Positions 34,634-43,551 of a DNA stretch of 64,000 nt are shown in pieces (the stretch's first letter is position 1; each line of letters opens with the position of its first letter). A model generated the notes under the pieces. It ran no database searches. It worked only from the letters and a program-made list of their open reading frames with translations, and was not told where the DNA came from. This DNA comes from Enterocloster bolteae (lineage in GTDB: Bacteria > Bacillota > Clostridia > Lachnospirales > Lachnospiraceae), in the NCBI GenBank assembly GCA_021772025.1, contig JAETNT010000011.1, forward strand, positions 22,345 through 86,344. Direction: 5' to 3'. Made by a program: the position numbers and the translations under genes.

Positions 34634-35689
34634 TTACTTTCCCTGGTTTGCAAGTAAATCCTTTGCCCCCTTTGAATAATGAATCTCTCCGTCTTCTGTA
34701 ACAAAAAATCCGTAAACCCCGTCCAGGGAGTCTACCACTTCCATTCCTTTTTCCAATCCCAGTGAAAAGCATACCGTGCTTAAGCCGTCCCCATCTGCAG
34801 AAAATTTTGAAACAATTGTTACTTCTGTAAGGCCGTTCTGATAGGGGTATCCGTCTTCCGGATTTAAAATATGGTGATAGTTTATTCCGTCTTTTTGAAA
34901 ATTTCGTTCATACACGCCGGAAGAAACTACAGAGCTGTCTGAGATTTTCAATACCGCTACCTGTTCATATCTGGCTCCGAAAGGCTTTCTCAGGCCGATA
35001 TTAAAAGGTTTTCCCGAAGGCTGTTCCCCTATGCAGAGCACATTGCCTCCCAAATTGAGAACCGCGCTTTTTACTCCCCTGGCCTGCAGGTATCCTTTCA
35101 TCTTGTCTCCGATATATCCTTTGGCAATGGCTCCCAAATCCAGCTGCACCTCATCGTCCAACAGTTCAATCTCTTCCCCTGAAACCCGGATTTTCTGATA
35201 ATCTACCTTAGAAGCAGCTTCCCGGATATCAGATTCCTTTGGAATCTTTCTTTCCCCACCTGTAAAATTCCACAGCTCAGACAGAGGTGCGATAGTAATG
35301 TCAAAGGAACCTTGGGACAAGCGGCTGTAAAAAAGCCCCTTTTCGATAAGCTCTGCCGTCTCCGGCGCTACTGTTATCCGTCTCTGCCCCGGCTTCCGAT
35401 GATTAATCCGATAAATATCGCTGCCCTCTATGGTTTTGCTGAAAACTTTCTCATAATCCCGGCACAGTTCCATACAGCCGTCTAAGAGGGAAGCATCCTC
35501 CGTATCATATAAAGTAACGGTAATAAACGTATTCAGAGCAAACTCGGATCGGGTAATCGGCTGGATCTCTTTCTTTTTTCCGCCCAGGAAGCTGTATAAA
35601 AACAGCAGCGCCGCCGCCAGAACTATCCCGGCCATAAACAGCGCCTGCCGCCTGCTTTCTAATCTGTGTTCTTTCTTATTTTTCTCCAA
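34634..35689 (-). CDS. apbE: FAD:protein FMN transferase (ApbE)
   Basis: A 351-residue protein with an N-terminal membrane anchor (about residues 17-34) and no lipobox Cys. The ApbE fold is marked by 'LDLGAIAKGYIGDKMKGYL', 'SAVLNLGGNVLCIG' and 'ADGDGLSTVCFSLG'. It moves FMN from FAD to a Thr on extracytoplasmic targets such as RnfG/NqrC. The TTG at 35689 is chosen because GGAGG lies five bases before it; ATG starts are not available at the N-terminus. It follows the aminotransferase terminator by 56 bases and leads into the GtrA/YfhO genes. Confidence 0.9.
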   Translation of the reverse strand: MEKNKKEHRLESRRQALFMAGIVLAAALLFLYSFLGGKKKEIQPITRSEFALNTFITVTLYDTEDASLLDGCMELCRDYEKVFSKTIEGSDIYRINHRKPGQRRITVAPETAELIEKGLFYSRLSQGSFDITIAPLSELWNFTGGERKIPKESDIREAASKVDYQKIRVSGEEIELLDDEVQLDLGAIAKGYIGDKMKGYLQARGVKSAVLNLGGNVLCIGEQPSGKPFNIGLRKPFGARYEQVAVLKISDSSVVSSGVYERNFQKDGINYHHILNPEDGYPYQNGLTEVTIVSKFSADGDGLSTVCFSLGLEKGMEVVDSLDGVYGFFVTEDGEIHYSKGAKDLLANQGK

Positions 35690-35744
35690 TCCGTCCTCCA
35701 ATCTGAACAAATGCGCCTATGGCGCGCTTTATCGGAATCTCCGT

Positions 35745-35778
35745 AAAAAGGCGTCCCGGAATACATACCGGAGGCGCC
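35745..35778 (-). terminator. Terminator after the aspartate aminotransferase gene
   Basis: Minus strand GGCGCCTCCGG (35768-35778) pairs with CCGGGACGCC (35750-35759), followed by TTTTT (35745-35749). It lies 14 bases downstream of the stop codon and separates the gene from apbE. Confidence 0.85.
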
Positions 35779-35791
35779 TGGGATACGTTCT

Positions 35792-37090
35792 TTAATTCTC
35801 CTTCCTGTCGGCCAGAAATTTTTCTACACTGACCAGCTTTACACACAGGGAAAACAGGTTCATGGCAATTTCCAGATCCTTTAACGGCGGATAAGTAGGA
35901 GCAATCCGGATGTTGCTGTCCTTCGGGTCTTTGCCGTAAGGGAATGCCGCGCCTGCTCCTGTCATGGTAACGCCTGCCTTTTTGCATTTGGCCACAATAC
36001 TCTTAGCACAGCCTTCCATAGACTCAAACGAGATAAAATATCCTCCCTTAGGACAGGTCCATTCTCCGATTCCAAGACCGCCTAATTCCCTTTTTAAAAT
36101 TTCTTCCACCAGTTCAAACTTAGGCCGCAGAATATCCGCATGCTTTCTCATATGCTCTACCATGCCGTGAATATCACCGAAGAAACGCACATGGCGGAGC
36201 TGATTTACCTTGTCATGTCCAATCGTCTGATTCTTTAACTGGCTGCGAATGTCCGCCAAGTTGTTTAAAGAAGTAGCCAAGGCGGCAATCCCCGATCCCG
36301 GAAAACTAATTTTAGAGGTAGAAGAAAACTTATAAACCAAATCCGGATTTCCCGCTCTCTTGCACTCCGCTAAAATCTCAATCAGATGATCCTGATCGTG
36401 ATCATACAAATGATGAACGCCATATGCATTATCCCAGTAAATACGAAAGTCCTTTGCTGCGGGCTTCAGCCGGGCGAATCGGCGAACTGTCTCGTCGGAA
36501 TAGGAAATTCCCTGGGGATTAGAATATTTAGGCACGCACCAGATACCTTTTATTGCATCATCACCTGCAACCAGCTCTTCTACCATATCCATATCCGGGC
36601 CAGTGGGGGTCATGGGAACGTTTATCATCTCAATGCCAAAGTATTCGGTCATGGCAAAGTGGCGGTCATAGCCGGGAACGGGACACAGAAATTTTACCTT
36701 ATCAAGTTTTGCCCAGGGAGTGCTCCCCATAACCCCATGAGTCATGGCGCGTGCAAGGGTATCATACATCACATTCAAGCTGGAATTTCCATAAATAATA
36801 ATTTTATCCGGGCTTACCTCAATCATATCCGCCAAAAGCTCCTTAGCCTCGGAAATACCGTCCAGAACGCCGTAGTTGCGGCAATCGGTTCCATCATCGC
36901 AAATCAAATCTGAATCGCTGTTTAATACGTCCATCATTTCCATGGACAGATCCAGCTGCTCCACACAGGGTTTTCCTCTGGACATATCCAGCTTCAGGTC
37001 TTTTCCATAGTACTCCCGGTACTGGGCCTTCAGAGATTTTCTCAGCTCTAATAACTCTTCCTTTGTCAACTCAGCATATGGCTTCATCAA
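35792..37090 (-). CDS. Aspartate aminotransferase, type Ic
   Basis: A 432-residue PLP enzyme of the subgroup Ic aspartate aminotransferases. The PLP lysine is in FSSTSKISFPGSG, and the blocks 'LDMSRGKPCVEQLDLS', 'WCVPKYSNPQG' and 'IYWDNAYGVHHL' are family-typical. It interconverts aspartate/2-oxoglutarate and oxaloacetate/glutamate. Monocistronic, with its own promoter and terminator. A GGAGG site precedes the ATG. Confidence 0.92.
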   Translation of the reverse strand: MMKPYAELTKEELLELRKSLKAQYREYYGKDLKLDMSRGKPCVEQLDLSMEMMDVLNSDSDLICDDGTDCRNYGVLDGISEAKELLADMIEVSPDKIIIYGNSSLNVMYDTLARAMTHGVMGSTPWAKLDKVKFLCPVPGYDRHFAMTEYFGIEMINVPMTPTGPDMDMVEELVAGDDAIKGIWCVPKYSNPQGISYSDETVRRFARLKPAAKDFRIYWDNAYGVHHLYDHDQDHLIEILAECKRAGNPDLVYKFSSTSKISFPGSGIAALATSLNNLADIRSQLKNQTIGHDKVNQLRHVRFFGDIHGMVEHMRKHADILRPKFELVEEILKRELGGLGIGEWTCPKGGYFISFESMEGCAKSIVAKCKKAGVTMTGAGAAFPYGKDPKDSNIRIAPTYPPLKDLEIAMNLFSLCVKLVSVEKFLADRKEN

Positions 37091-37110
37091 AAACTCCTCC
37101 TTGTATTTGC

Positions 37111-37144
37111 TGCAGCTGTTCAGACAGTTGTCTAAACGGCTGCA
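37111..37144 (-). promoter_or_regulatory. Imperfect palindrome in the aminotransferase leader
   Basis: TGCAGCTGTTCAGACA (37111-37126) and TGTCTAAACGGCTGCA (37129-37144) are inverted copies with a 2-base centre and three mismatches. It sits between promoter and ribosome site, so it can be an operator for a dimeric regulator or a 5' mRNA stem. No known motif was recognised. Confidence 0.5.
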
Positions 37145-37195
37145 ATTGCTTGATATAGGGATGCTTCTTATTCGATAAAGATAAATTTGGTGATT

Positions 37196-37224
37196 ATGAT
37201 AGCATAATCATTTTTCCTTTGCAA
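37196..37224 (-). promoter_or_regulatory. Promoter of the aspartate aminotransferase gene
   Basis: Minus strand TTGCAA (37219-37224), 17-base spacer, TATCAT (37196-37201). About 100 bases of leader follow, including the palindrome at 37111-37144. Confidence 0.6.
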
Positions 37225-37266
37225 GAGGTTTCCCGGTTGTTCTCCTGATAAAAAGTAACAATTCCG

Positions 37267-37295
37267 TTGACATTCTTCCTAAAATCATGTATATT
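37267..37295 (+). promoter_or_regulatory. Promoter of the acyl-CoA ligase/symporter operon
   Basis: TTGACA (37267-37272), 17-base spacer, TATATT (37290-37295), about 130 bases before the ATG. The leader 37300-37423 shows no recognised riboswitch by eye. With the two elements above it accounts for the 37091-37423 gap. Confidence 0.75.
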
Positions 37296-37423
37296 CTACT
37301 TTATCAGTTAAACGCACCAAAGCGTTAAAGCATAAAACTCACAAAACAAACGTAATTGTTCAGCCGGAAGAAAGAACTCCCGTCTGGGCAGCTACAAACA
37401 AGAAAAATGAAGGAGCTGCTATC

Positions 37424-39058
37424 ATGCCTATTACCGAACTTCTGGAAAAAAACTGCCGCCTCTACGGCGATGACATCAGCCTTGTGGAAATTAATCCGGA
37501 ACTGCCGGAAACCCGCCGGGTCACCTGGAGAGAGTATAATTTAATCGAGCCCGCCCAGGCCCCCTATTACCGTCGGGAAATCACCTGGAACGTATTTAAC
37601 GAAAAAGCCAACCGCTTTGCCAATCTTTTGTTAAGTATGGGAATCCACAAAGGAGATAAAGTTGCCATCCTGCTGATGAACTGTTTGGAATGGCTCCCTA
37701 TTTATTTCGGCATTCTAAAAACCGGCGCTTTGGCGGTGCCTTTAAACTTCCGCTATTCTTCTGATGAAATCTCTTACTGCCTTAACCTGGCTGAAGCTGA
37801 TGTTTTAGTATTCGGGCCGGAGTTTATCGGACGTGTGGAAGAAATCGCAGACGAAATCAGCCATCACCGCCTGCTGTTCTTTGTGGGCGAAGGCTGCCCT
37901 TCCTTTGCAGAGGATTATATGGCCCATGCGGCAAACTGCTCCAGCTCTTCTCCCAAAATTGATATTAATGATGAAGATGAAGCCGCCATTTATTTTTCTT
38001 CCGGCACCACCGGCTTCCCCAAGGCCATCCTCCACACCCATAAAGCCCTGATGCACGCCGCTCTGGCTGAGCAGAAACACCATGGTCAAAACCGGGATGA
38101 TGTATTTTTATGTATCCCTCCCCTGTATCACACCGGAGCAAAAATGCACTGGTTCGGCAGCCTTCTTTCCGGAAGTAAAGCGGTTCTGTTAAAGGGAACC
38201 AGCCCTTCCGCTATTCTGGACGCCGTTTCCAAAGAGCGCTGTACCATTGTCTGGCTGTTAGTACCCTGGGCACAAGATATTCTGGATGCCTTAGACCGCG
38301 GAGAATTGGAAATTCAACATTATCACCTTTCTCAATGGCGTCTCATGCACATTGGCGCCCAGCCGGTTCCCCCCAGCATGATTAGACGCTGGAGAGAGTA
38401 CTTTCCCGATCACCAGTACGATACCAACTATGGACTCAGCGAGTCTATCGGCCCCGGCTGCGTTCACTTGGGCGTAGAAAATATTGAAAAGGCCGGTTCC
38501 ATTGGGAAAGCCGGTTACGGCTGGGAAGTTAAAATTGTAGACGGAAACGGATGCCAGGTTCCAAAAGGCCAGGTAGGTGAATTGATTGTAAAGGGTCCCG
38601 GCGTTATGGTCTGCTATTACCGCGATCCGAAAGCCACGGAGGATGTGTTAAAGGATGGATGGCTCTATACCGGCGACATGGCTATGGAAGATGCTGACGG
38701 ATTCATTATGTTGGTAGACCGGAAAAAGGATGTCATTATCAGCGGAGGTGAAAATCTGTATCCCGTTCAAATTGAAGATTTCCTGCGTACCTATCAGCCG
38801 GTTTACGATGTGGCGGTTATCGGCCTTCCCGACAAACGTCTAGGAGAGATTGCCGCTGCCATAATCTCCGTCAAAGAGGGCTTCTCCTGTACTGAGGAAG
38901 ACGTAAACCAGTTTTGCAGAAAGCTTCCCAGATACAAAAGGCCCCACCGAATTATTTTTGCCGATGTTCCCAGAAACCCAACCGGAAAAATTGAAAAGCC
39001 TAAGCTTCGGGAGATGTATGGCAGCGGCCGTCTGGTGGAAGCTCAAAACCGCTCATAA
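37424..39058 (+). CDS. AMP-dependent acyl-CoA synthetase/ligase
   Basis: A 544-residue adenylate-forming enzyme. The P-loop is FSSGTTGFPKA near 191-201, with 'DTNYGLSESIGPG', 'LYTGDMAMEDADGFIMLVDRKKDVI' and the catalytic Lys of 'RNPTGKIEKPKL' close to the C-terminus. It activates a carboxylic acid with ATP and CoA. The symporter gene just downstream would supply that acid, so a medium-chain, aromatic or carnitine-like substrate is possible; specificity is not readable by eye. GAAGGAG lies before the ATG. Confidence 0.88.
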   Translation: MPITELLEKNCRLYGDDISLVEINPELPETRRVTWREYNLIEPAQAPYYRREITWNVFNEKANRFANLLLSMGIHKGDKVAILLMNCLEWLPIYFGILKTGALAVPLNFRYSSDEISYCLNLAEADVLVFGPEFIGRVEEIADEISHHRLLFFVGEGCPSFAEDYMAHAANCSSSSPKIDINDEDEAAIYFSSGTTGFPKAILHTHKALMHAALAEQKHHGQNRDDVFLCIPPLYHTGAKMHWFGSLLSGSKAVLLKGTSPSAILDAVSKERCTIVWLLVPWAQDILDALDRGELEIQHYHLSQWRLMHIGAQPVPPSMIRRWREYFPDHQYDTNYGLSESIGPGCVHLGVENIEKAGSIGKAGYGWEVKIVDGNGCQVPKGQVGELIVKGPGVMVCYYRDPKATEDVLKDGWLYTGDMAMEDADGFIMLVDRKKDVIISGGENLYPVQIEDFLRTYQPVYDVAVIGLPDKRLGEIAAAIISVKEGFSCTEEDVNQFCRKLPRYKRPHRIIFADVPRNPTGKIEKPKLREMYGSGRLVEAQNRS

Positions 39059-39076
39059 AGCTTCCTATTAAATTTC

Positions 39077-39121
39077 ACATCGGATGGACATCCGATGTTT
39101 CCTGCCCGGCCCAGCCGGGCA
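39077..39121 (+). repeat. Two tandem hairpins between ligase and symporter genes
   Basis: ACATCGGATG/CATCCGATGT (39077-39098, 2-base loop) is followed by TGCCCGG/CCGGGCA (39103-39121). The first is followed by only TTT, so partial termination or mRNA processing that tunes symporter expression is more likely than a full stop. Confidence 0.6.
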
Positions 39122-39164
39122 ACTGCCTTCTCTGATTTTATACAGCATAAGGAGGATATTCCAA

Positions 39165-40706
39165 ATGGCAATCAAAATTATTATGGTACTTATCTTTTTT
39201 TCCATTATGGCCGGTATCGGCCTGTACTGCCGGCGCCATACCTCTGACGTCAACAGTTTTGTATTAGGAGGGCGTTCCGTAGGTCCCTGGCTCACGGCTT
39301 TCGCTTATGGAACTTCCTATTTCTCTGCGGTTATCTTTGTGGGTTACGCCGGACAGTTTGGCTGGAAATACGGGATTGCTTCCACCTGGATCGGTCTGGG
39401 AAACGCCCTTATCGGTTCTCTCCTGGCCTGGGTTATTTTAGGCCGGAGGACCCGCATTATTACCCAGCATTTAAGCAGCGCCACCATGCCGGAATTTTTC
39501 GGGAAGCGATTTGACAGCCCTTCCTTAAAACTGGGAGCGTCTTTAATTGTATTTATATTTTTGATTCCCTATACCGCTTCCTTGTACAACGGATTGTCCC
39601 GCCTTTTCGGAATGGCCTTCCATGTGGATTATACCGTGTGCATTATTGCCATGGCGGTGCTGACCGGCATCTACGTAGTAGCCGGAGGCTACATGGCAAC
39701 TGCCATCAATGACTTTATTCAAGGTATGATTATGCTGGCCGGTATCGTGATTATCATCGCTGCCATCTTAAACGGCCACGGCGGCTTTATGGAAGCCCTA
39801 AATAAGCTGGCGGCTGTTGAAGATCCGGCAGTCTCTGCCCAGCCCGGAGTTTTTGCCTCTTTCTTTGGCCCGGATCCCCTAAATCTACTTGGCGTTATCA
39901 TTTTAACTTCTTTGGGAACCTGGGGACTGCCTCAGATGGTCCAAAAGTTTTACGCCATTAAAAGCGAAAAGGCCATCCAAAAAGGCACTATTATCTCCAC
40001 CTTTTTTGCTATTGTGGTTTCCGGCGGCTGTTACTTTTTAGGCGGATTCGGGCGGCTTTATACCGGACAGTTTGATTTGGTTGCCGAAGGCTATGATGCT
40101 GTCATTCCCACCATGCTGTCCGGTCTTCCGGAGCTTTTAATCGGCTTGGTAGTAATTTTGGTGCTGTCCGCCTCTATGTCCACCCTGTCCTCTCTGGTTA
40201 TGGCTTCCAGTTCTACTCTGACTCTGGACTTTTTAAAGGGAACCGTAATGCCGAATATGGACGAAAAGAAGCAGGTAGGCGTTATCCGTTTTCTTATTGT
40301 CGTGTTTATCGCCATCTCCGCTGTCCTTGCGGTAATTCAGTATAAAAATAACATTACTTTTATTGCCCAGCTTATGGGTATTTCCTGGGGTGCCCTGGCC
40401 GGATCCTTTTTGGCTCCCTTCCTCTACGGGCTATATTGGAAAAAGGCCACCAAAGCTGCCGTGTGGTGCTGCTTTCTCTTTGGATCCGGTCTGATGACTG
40501 CCAATATGCTGGCAAGGAGCGCCTTTCCTGTAGTCTTGCAGTCTCCCATCAACGCCGGGGCTTTCGCCATGCTGGCAGGGCTTATCATTGTCCCTGTTGT
40601 CAGTCTCTTTACCAAAACGCCGGATCAAAAGCTGGTGGACGATGCATTCGCCTGCTACAGCAAGTTAATGGAGGTTCCTCAATCTGTCGCTCTTGGAAGT
40701 AAATAA
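39165..40706 (+). CDS. Sodium:solute symporter family protein
   Basis: A 513-residue membrane protein with about 13 helices of the SSS/PutP family. Marks are 'SFVLGGRSVGPWLTAFAYGTSYFSAVIFVGYAG' and 'SASMSTLSSLVMASSSTLTLD', the latter covering the Na-site helix. It imports an organic solute with Na+. ATG 39165 follows AAGGAGGATATT; upstream in-frame reading from 39084 has no site. It is in an operon with an acyl-CoA ligase, so an organic acid is the likely substrate. Confidence 0.9.
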   Translation: MAIKIIMVLIFFSIMAGIGLYCRRHTSDVNSFVLGGRSVGPWLTAFAYGTSYFSAVIFVGYAGQFGWKYGIASTWIGLGNALIGSLLAWVILGRRTRIITQHLSSATMPEFFGKRFDSPSLKLGASLIVFIFLIPYTASLYNGLSRLFGMAFHVDYTVCIIAMAVLTGIYVVAGGYMATAINDFIQGMIMLAGIVIIIAAILNGHGGFMEALNKLAAVEDPAVSAQPGVFASFFGPDPLNLLGVIILTSLGTWGLPQMVQKFYAIKSEKAIQKGTIISTFFAIVVSGGCYFLGGFGRLYTGQFDLVAEGYDAVIPTMLSGLPELLIGLVVILVLSASMSTLSSLVMASSSTLTLDFLKGTVMPNMDEKKQVGVIRFLIVVFIAISAVLAVIQYKNNITFIAQLMGISWGALAGSFLAPFLYGLYWKKATKAAVWCCFLFGSGLMTANMLARSAFPVVLQSPINAGAFAMLAGLIIVPVVSLFTKTPDQKLVDDAFACYSKLMEVPQSVALGSK

Positions 40707-40719
40707 AGTTTCCTAAAAT

Positions 40720-40778
40720 AAGGGGATGTGAAAAGATGAAATTCAAAGACCCATGATTTCATTTCGTCACATTCCCTT
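40720..40778 (+). terminator. Terminator after the symporter gene
   Basis: AAGGGGATGTGA..TGAAAT pairs with ATTTCA..TCACATTCCCTT as a long imperfect stem, followed by GTTTTC. It begins 13 bases past the stop codon and ends the ligase/symporter transcript. Confidence 0.65.
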
Positions 40779-40856
40779 GTTTTCACACAGCCGTTTAACC
40801 GGGCCAGAAGATGCCCCGTCTGTTTACTATAACCTATCCTCCTTTTCAGACTCTTC

Positions 40857-40886
40857 TTGACAGAACCTGCCCCCAGGAGATACAAT
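40857..40886 (+). promoter_or_regulatory. Promoter of the MATE exporter operon
   Basis: TTGACA (40857-40862), 18-base spacer, TACAAT (40881-40886), 54 bases before the start codon. Confidence 0.6.
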
Positions 40887-40939
40887 AGTTAGCACGCTGC
40901 AATTATGTATGCTTATTATAAATAAAGGAGGAACCATGT

Positions 40940-42298
40940 ATGTCGCAGACAGAAAATAAAATGGGCACCATGCCTGTTTCCAAGCTGTTATTTACTATGT
41001 CCCTGCCAATGATGATTTCCATGCTGGTACAGGCTCTGTATAATATCATTGACAGTATTTTCGTCGCTCAAATCAGCGAGGCTGCCCTGACTGCCGTTTC
41101 ACTGGCATTCCCGATTCAAAATCTGATGATCGCCGTCTCCGCCGGAACCTGTGTAGGCGTTAATGCTCTTTTATCCAGGTCTTTAGGAGAAGGACACCGG
41201 GATCTTGCCAACCTGGCCGCCGTAAACGGTGTGTTCCTGGCATTTGTAAGCTATGCTGTATTTGCCATTATGGGCCTTACCCTGTCCCGGTTTTATTTTT
41301 CCGGCCAGACTTCTAATCCGGAAATTATAGAATTAGGTGTTCAGTATATGACCATTTGTACCGTATTGGGCTTCGGAATTTTCGGAGAGATGATGTTTGA
41401 ACGCATTATTCAATCTACGGGGCGCACCATCTACAACATGTACTCTCAGGGAACCGGCGCCATCCTCAATATCATATTCGACCCCATCCTGATCTTCGGC
41501 CTCTTTGGAGCACCCAAGATGGGCATTCAAGGCGCTGCCCTGGCAACCGTGTTCGGTCAGATTGTAGCCATGCTTATGGCCCTTCTTTTTAATATAAAGA
41601 AAAACCCGGATATTTCCATGTCCTTTAAGGGCTTTCATCCTCATGGCGCTACCATCCGCACCATTTACGCCGTGGGAGTCCCCAGCACAATTATGCAGTC
41701 CATCGGTTCCCTGATGCTTCTTGGCATGAATCGCATCCTTATCACATTCTCTGAGACTGCGGTTTCTGTACTGGGTGTTTACTTTAAGCTGCAAAGCTTT
41801 ATCTTTATGCCGATTTTCGGCCTTAACAACGGCATGATTCCCATTATTGCCTACAATTTCGGCGCAAGAAACAAAAAGAGAATCATGGGTACCATCAAGC
41901 TTTCCATTATCAGCGCCGTATCCATCATGCTTGTGGGACTGGTTATTTTCCAGATTTTTCCAAGGCAGCTTCTTCTTTTGTTCAACGCTTCCGACCATAT
42001 GCTGGAGATCGGCATTCCAGCCCTCAGAATTATCAGCTTAAGCTTTTTGTTTGCAGGCTACTGCATTATCGTAGGCTCTGTATTCCAGGCTCTTGGAAAT
42101 GGCGTCTACAGCCTGATTGTATCCGTTATCCGTCAGCTGATCGGGATCTTGCCTCTGGCGCTTTTGTTTGCCGTTCTGTTTGGTTTAAATGCCGTTTGGT
42201 TCTCCTTCCCCTTAGCAGAGCTTCTCTCCGTTACTTTCAGCACCATTCTGTTTATTCGGATTTATAAGCTGAAAGTCAAGCCTCTCAGTGTAAATTAA
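40940..42298 (+). CDS. MATE-family efflux transporter
   Basis: A 452-residue membrane protein with 12 helices of the MATE family ('KLLFTMSLPMMISMLVQALYNIIDSIFVAQI', 'FNGTGAILNIIFDPILIFGLFG'-like second half). It exports drugs or metabolites by Na+ or H+ antiport. Start at 40940 is preceded by AAAGGAGG at suitable distance; an ATG at 40935 is out of frame. It heads a short operon with the YacP-like and mntP genes. Confidence 0.92.
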   Translation: MSQTENKMGTMPVSKLLFTMSLPMMISMLVQALYNIIDSIFVAQISEAALTAVSLAFPIQNLMIAVSAGTCVGVNALLSRSLGEGHRDLANLAAVNGVFLAFVSYAVFAIMGLTLSRFYFSGQTSNPEIIELGVQYMTICTVLGFGIFGEMMFERIIQSTGRTIYNMYSQGTGAILNIIFDPILIFGLFGAPKMGIQGAALATVFGQIVAMLMALLFNIKKNPDISMSFKGFHPHGATIRTIYAVGVPSTIMQSIGSLMLLGMNRILITFSETAVSVLGVYFKLQSFIFMPIFGLNNGMIPIIAYNFGARNKKRIMGTIKLSIISAVSIMLVGLVIFQIFPRQLLLLFNASDHMLEIGIPALRIISLSFLFAGYCIIVGSVFQALGNGVYSLIVSVIRQLIGILPLALLFAVLFGLNAVWFSFPLAELLSVTFSTILFIRIYKLKVKPLSVN

Positions 42299-42307
42299 GG
42301 AGCCGTT

Positions 42308-42856
42308 ATGACCTGTGAATATTTGTTGGTGGACGGATACAACATCATCCATGCCTGGCCGGAATTAAAAGAACTAGCTGCCGTCAATTTAGACGCTGCC
42401 AGAACTTCTCTCCAGGATACCCTGTGCAATTATCAGGGTTATAAAAAATGTCACGTAATCGTAGTATTTGACGGCTATAAAGTGAAAAACAACCCGGGTA
42501 CGGTCCTCCAATACAACAATATCCATGTGGTATTTACCAAGGAAGCCGAGACCGCTGATCAGTACATAGAAAAGGTTACCCAACAGATGGATCGGCGCTA
42601 CAGCGTAGCGGTAGCCACCTCTGATAAGCTGGAGCAGGTAATCATTCTGGGAAAGGGTGCTATGCGGCTTTCCGCCCATGATTTAAAAAAAGAAATTAAA
42701 GAAACCAATGCGGAAATTAAGAATCTTCATCTTGAGAAGACTCCATCCCGAAAAAACTGGCTTTTTGACCACGTAGATGCGGAACTTTTTGAATACCTGG
42801 AAGACATTCGTCTGGATCGGGCAAAAAAGCCGGAAAAAAAGAAGAAAAAACGTTAG
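42308..42856 (+). CDS. NYN-domain RNase, YacP/Rae1 family
   Basis: A 182-residue protein. The PIN/NYN-fold start [14 protein letters not shown] and 'VVFDGYKVK' place acidic residues as in YacP/Rae1, a ribosome-associated mRNA endonuclease in Bacillus. The C-terminus is a Lys-rich tail ([10 protein letters not shown]) that may help RNA or ribosome binding. It starts 9 bases after the MATE stop and ends 13 bases before mntP. Confidence 0.88.
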   Translation: MTCEYLLVDGYNIIHAWPELKELAAVNLDAARTSLQDTLCNYQGYKKCHVIVVFDGYKVKNNPGTVLQYNNIHVVFTKEAETADQYIEKVTQQMDRRYSVAVATSDKLEQVIILGKGAMRLSAHDLKKEIKETNAEIKNLHLEKTPSRKNWLFDHVDAELFEYLEDIRLDRAKKPEKKKKKR

Positions 42857-42869
42857 GAGAGATTTTCCC

Positions 42870-43427
42870 ATGTCCCTGTTTGAACTTTTTCTCATCGCCT
42901 TGGGGCTTTCCATGGATGCCTTCGCTGTATCTATCTGCAAAGGACTTTCCATGCCCTGTATGCGATGGAAACATGCCGCAGTTATCGGTCTCTGGTTTGG
43001 AAGTTTCCAGGCCCTGATGCCTGCCATCGGCTACTTTTTAGGATACCAGTTCCGCACCGTTATTACCCGGTTTGATCACTGGATCGCCTTTATTCTCCTT
43101 GGCATCATCGGATTTAATATGGCAAAGGAGGCTTTCAGTAAGGAGGATGAGCCTTTGGACTGCTCCATTTCCCCTGGCAATATGGCCCTCCTGGCTGTCG
43201 CCACCAGTATTGACGCTTTGGCTATAGGCGTTACGTTTGCTTTTTTAAATGTACAGATTGTTCCGGCTGTCGGCTTTATCGGTATCGTTACCTTTGTACT
43301 GTCTTTTGCCGGAGTCCGAATCGGAAATGTTTTCGGTATCCGTTATAAATCAAAAGCAGAATTGACCGGAGGCATTATCTTAATTGCAATGGGGTTTAAA
43401 ATCCTTATTGAACATCTATTTTTCTAA
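42870..43427 (+). CDS. mntP: Manganese efflux pump MntP
   Basis: A 185-residue protein with six membrane helices. The Asp-bearing motif '[24 protein letters not shown]' and its repeat '[20 protein letters not shown]' are diagnostic. It exports Mn2+. ATG 42870 follows TTAGGAGAG; a longer in-frame reading from 42777 overlaps the YacP gene and lacks a site. No yybP-ykoY Mn riboswitch is seen upstream, as it lies inside an operon. Confidence 0.92.
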   Translation: MSLFELFLIALGLSMDAFAVSICKGLSMPCMRWKHAAVIGLWFGSFQALMPAIGYFLGYQFRTVITRFDHWIAFILLGIIGFNMAKEAFSKEDEPLDCSISPGNMALLAVATSIDALAIGVTFAFLNVQIVPAVGFIGIVTFVLSFAGVRIGNVFGIRYKSKAELTGGIILIAMGFKILIEHLFF

Positions 43428-43467
43428 AGTCAGAAAAACGTCAGAAAACCTTCATAGAAGATTTATT

Positions 43468-43496
43468 GGAATTCCCTTCCTCCTGTGTTAATATAA
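43468..43496 (+). promoter_or_regulatory. Promoter of the secreted CW-repeat gene
   Basis: TTGGAA (43468-43473), 17-base spacer, TAATAT (43491-43496), 56 bases before the ATG. A moderate match. Confidence 0.55.
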
Positions 43497-43551
43497 CAGT
43501 GCATCAATTATGACGCTGCTGTTAAACGGCAGAATAACAGGAGGATTTTTT

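Noticed and set aside
42777..42869. Extended MntP start inside the YacP-like gene
   Set aside because: The added residues are Lys/Arg-rich and out of character for MntP; ATG 42870 has its own site.
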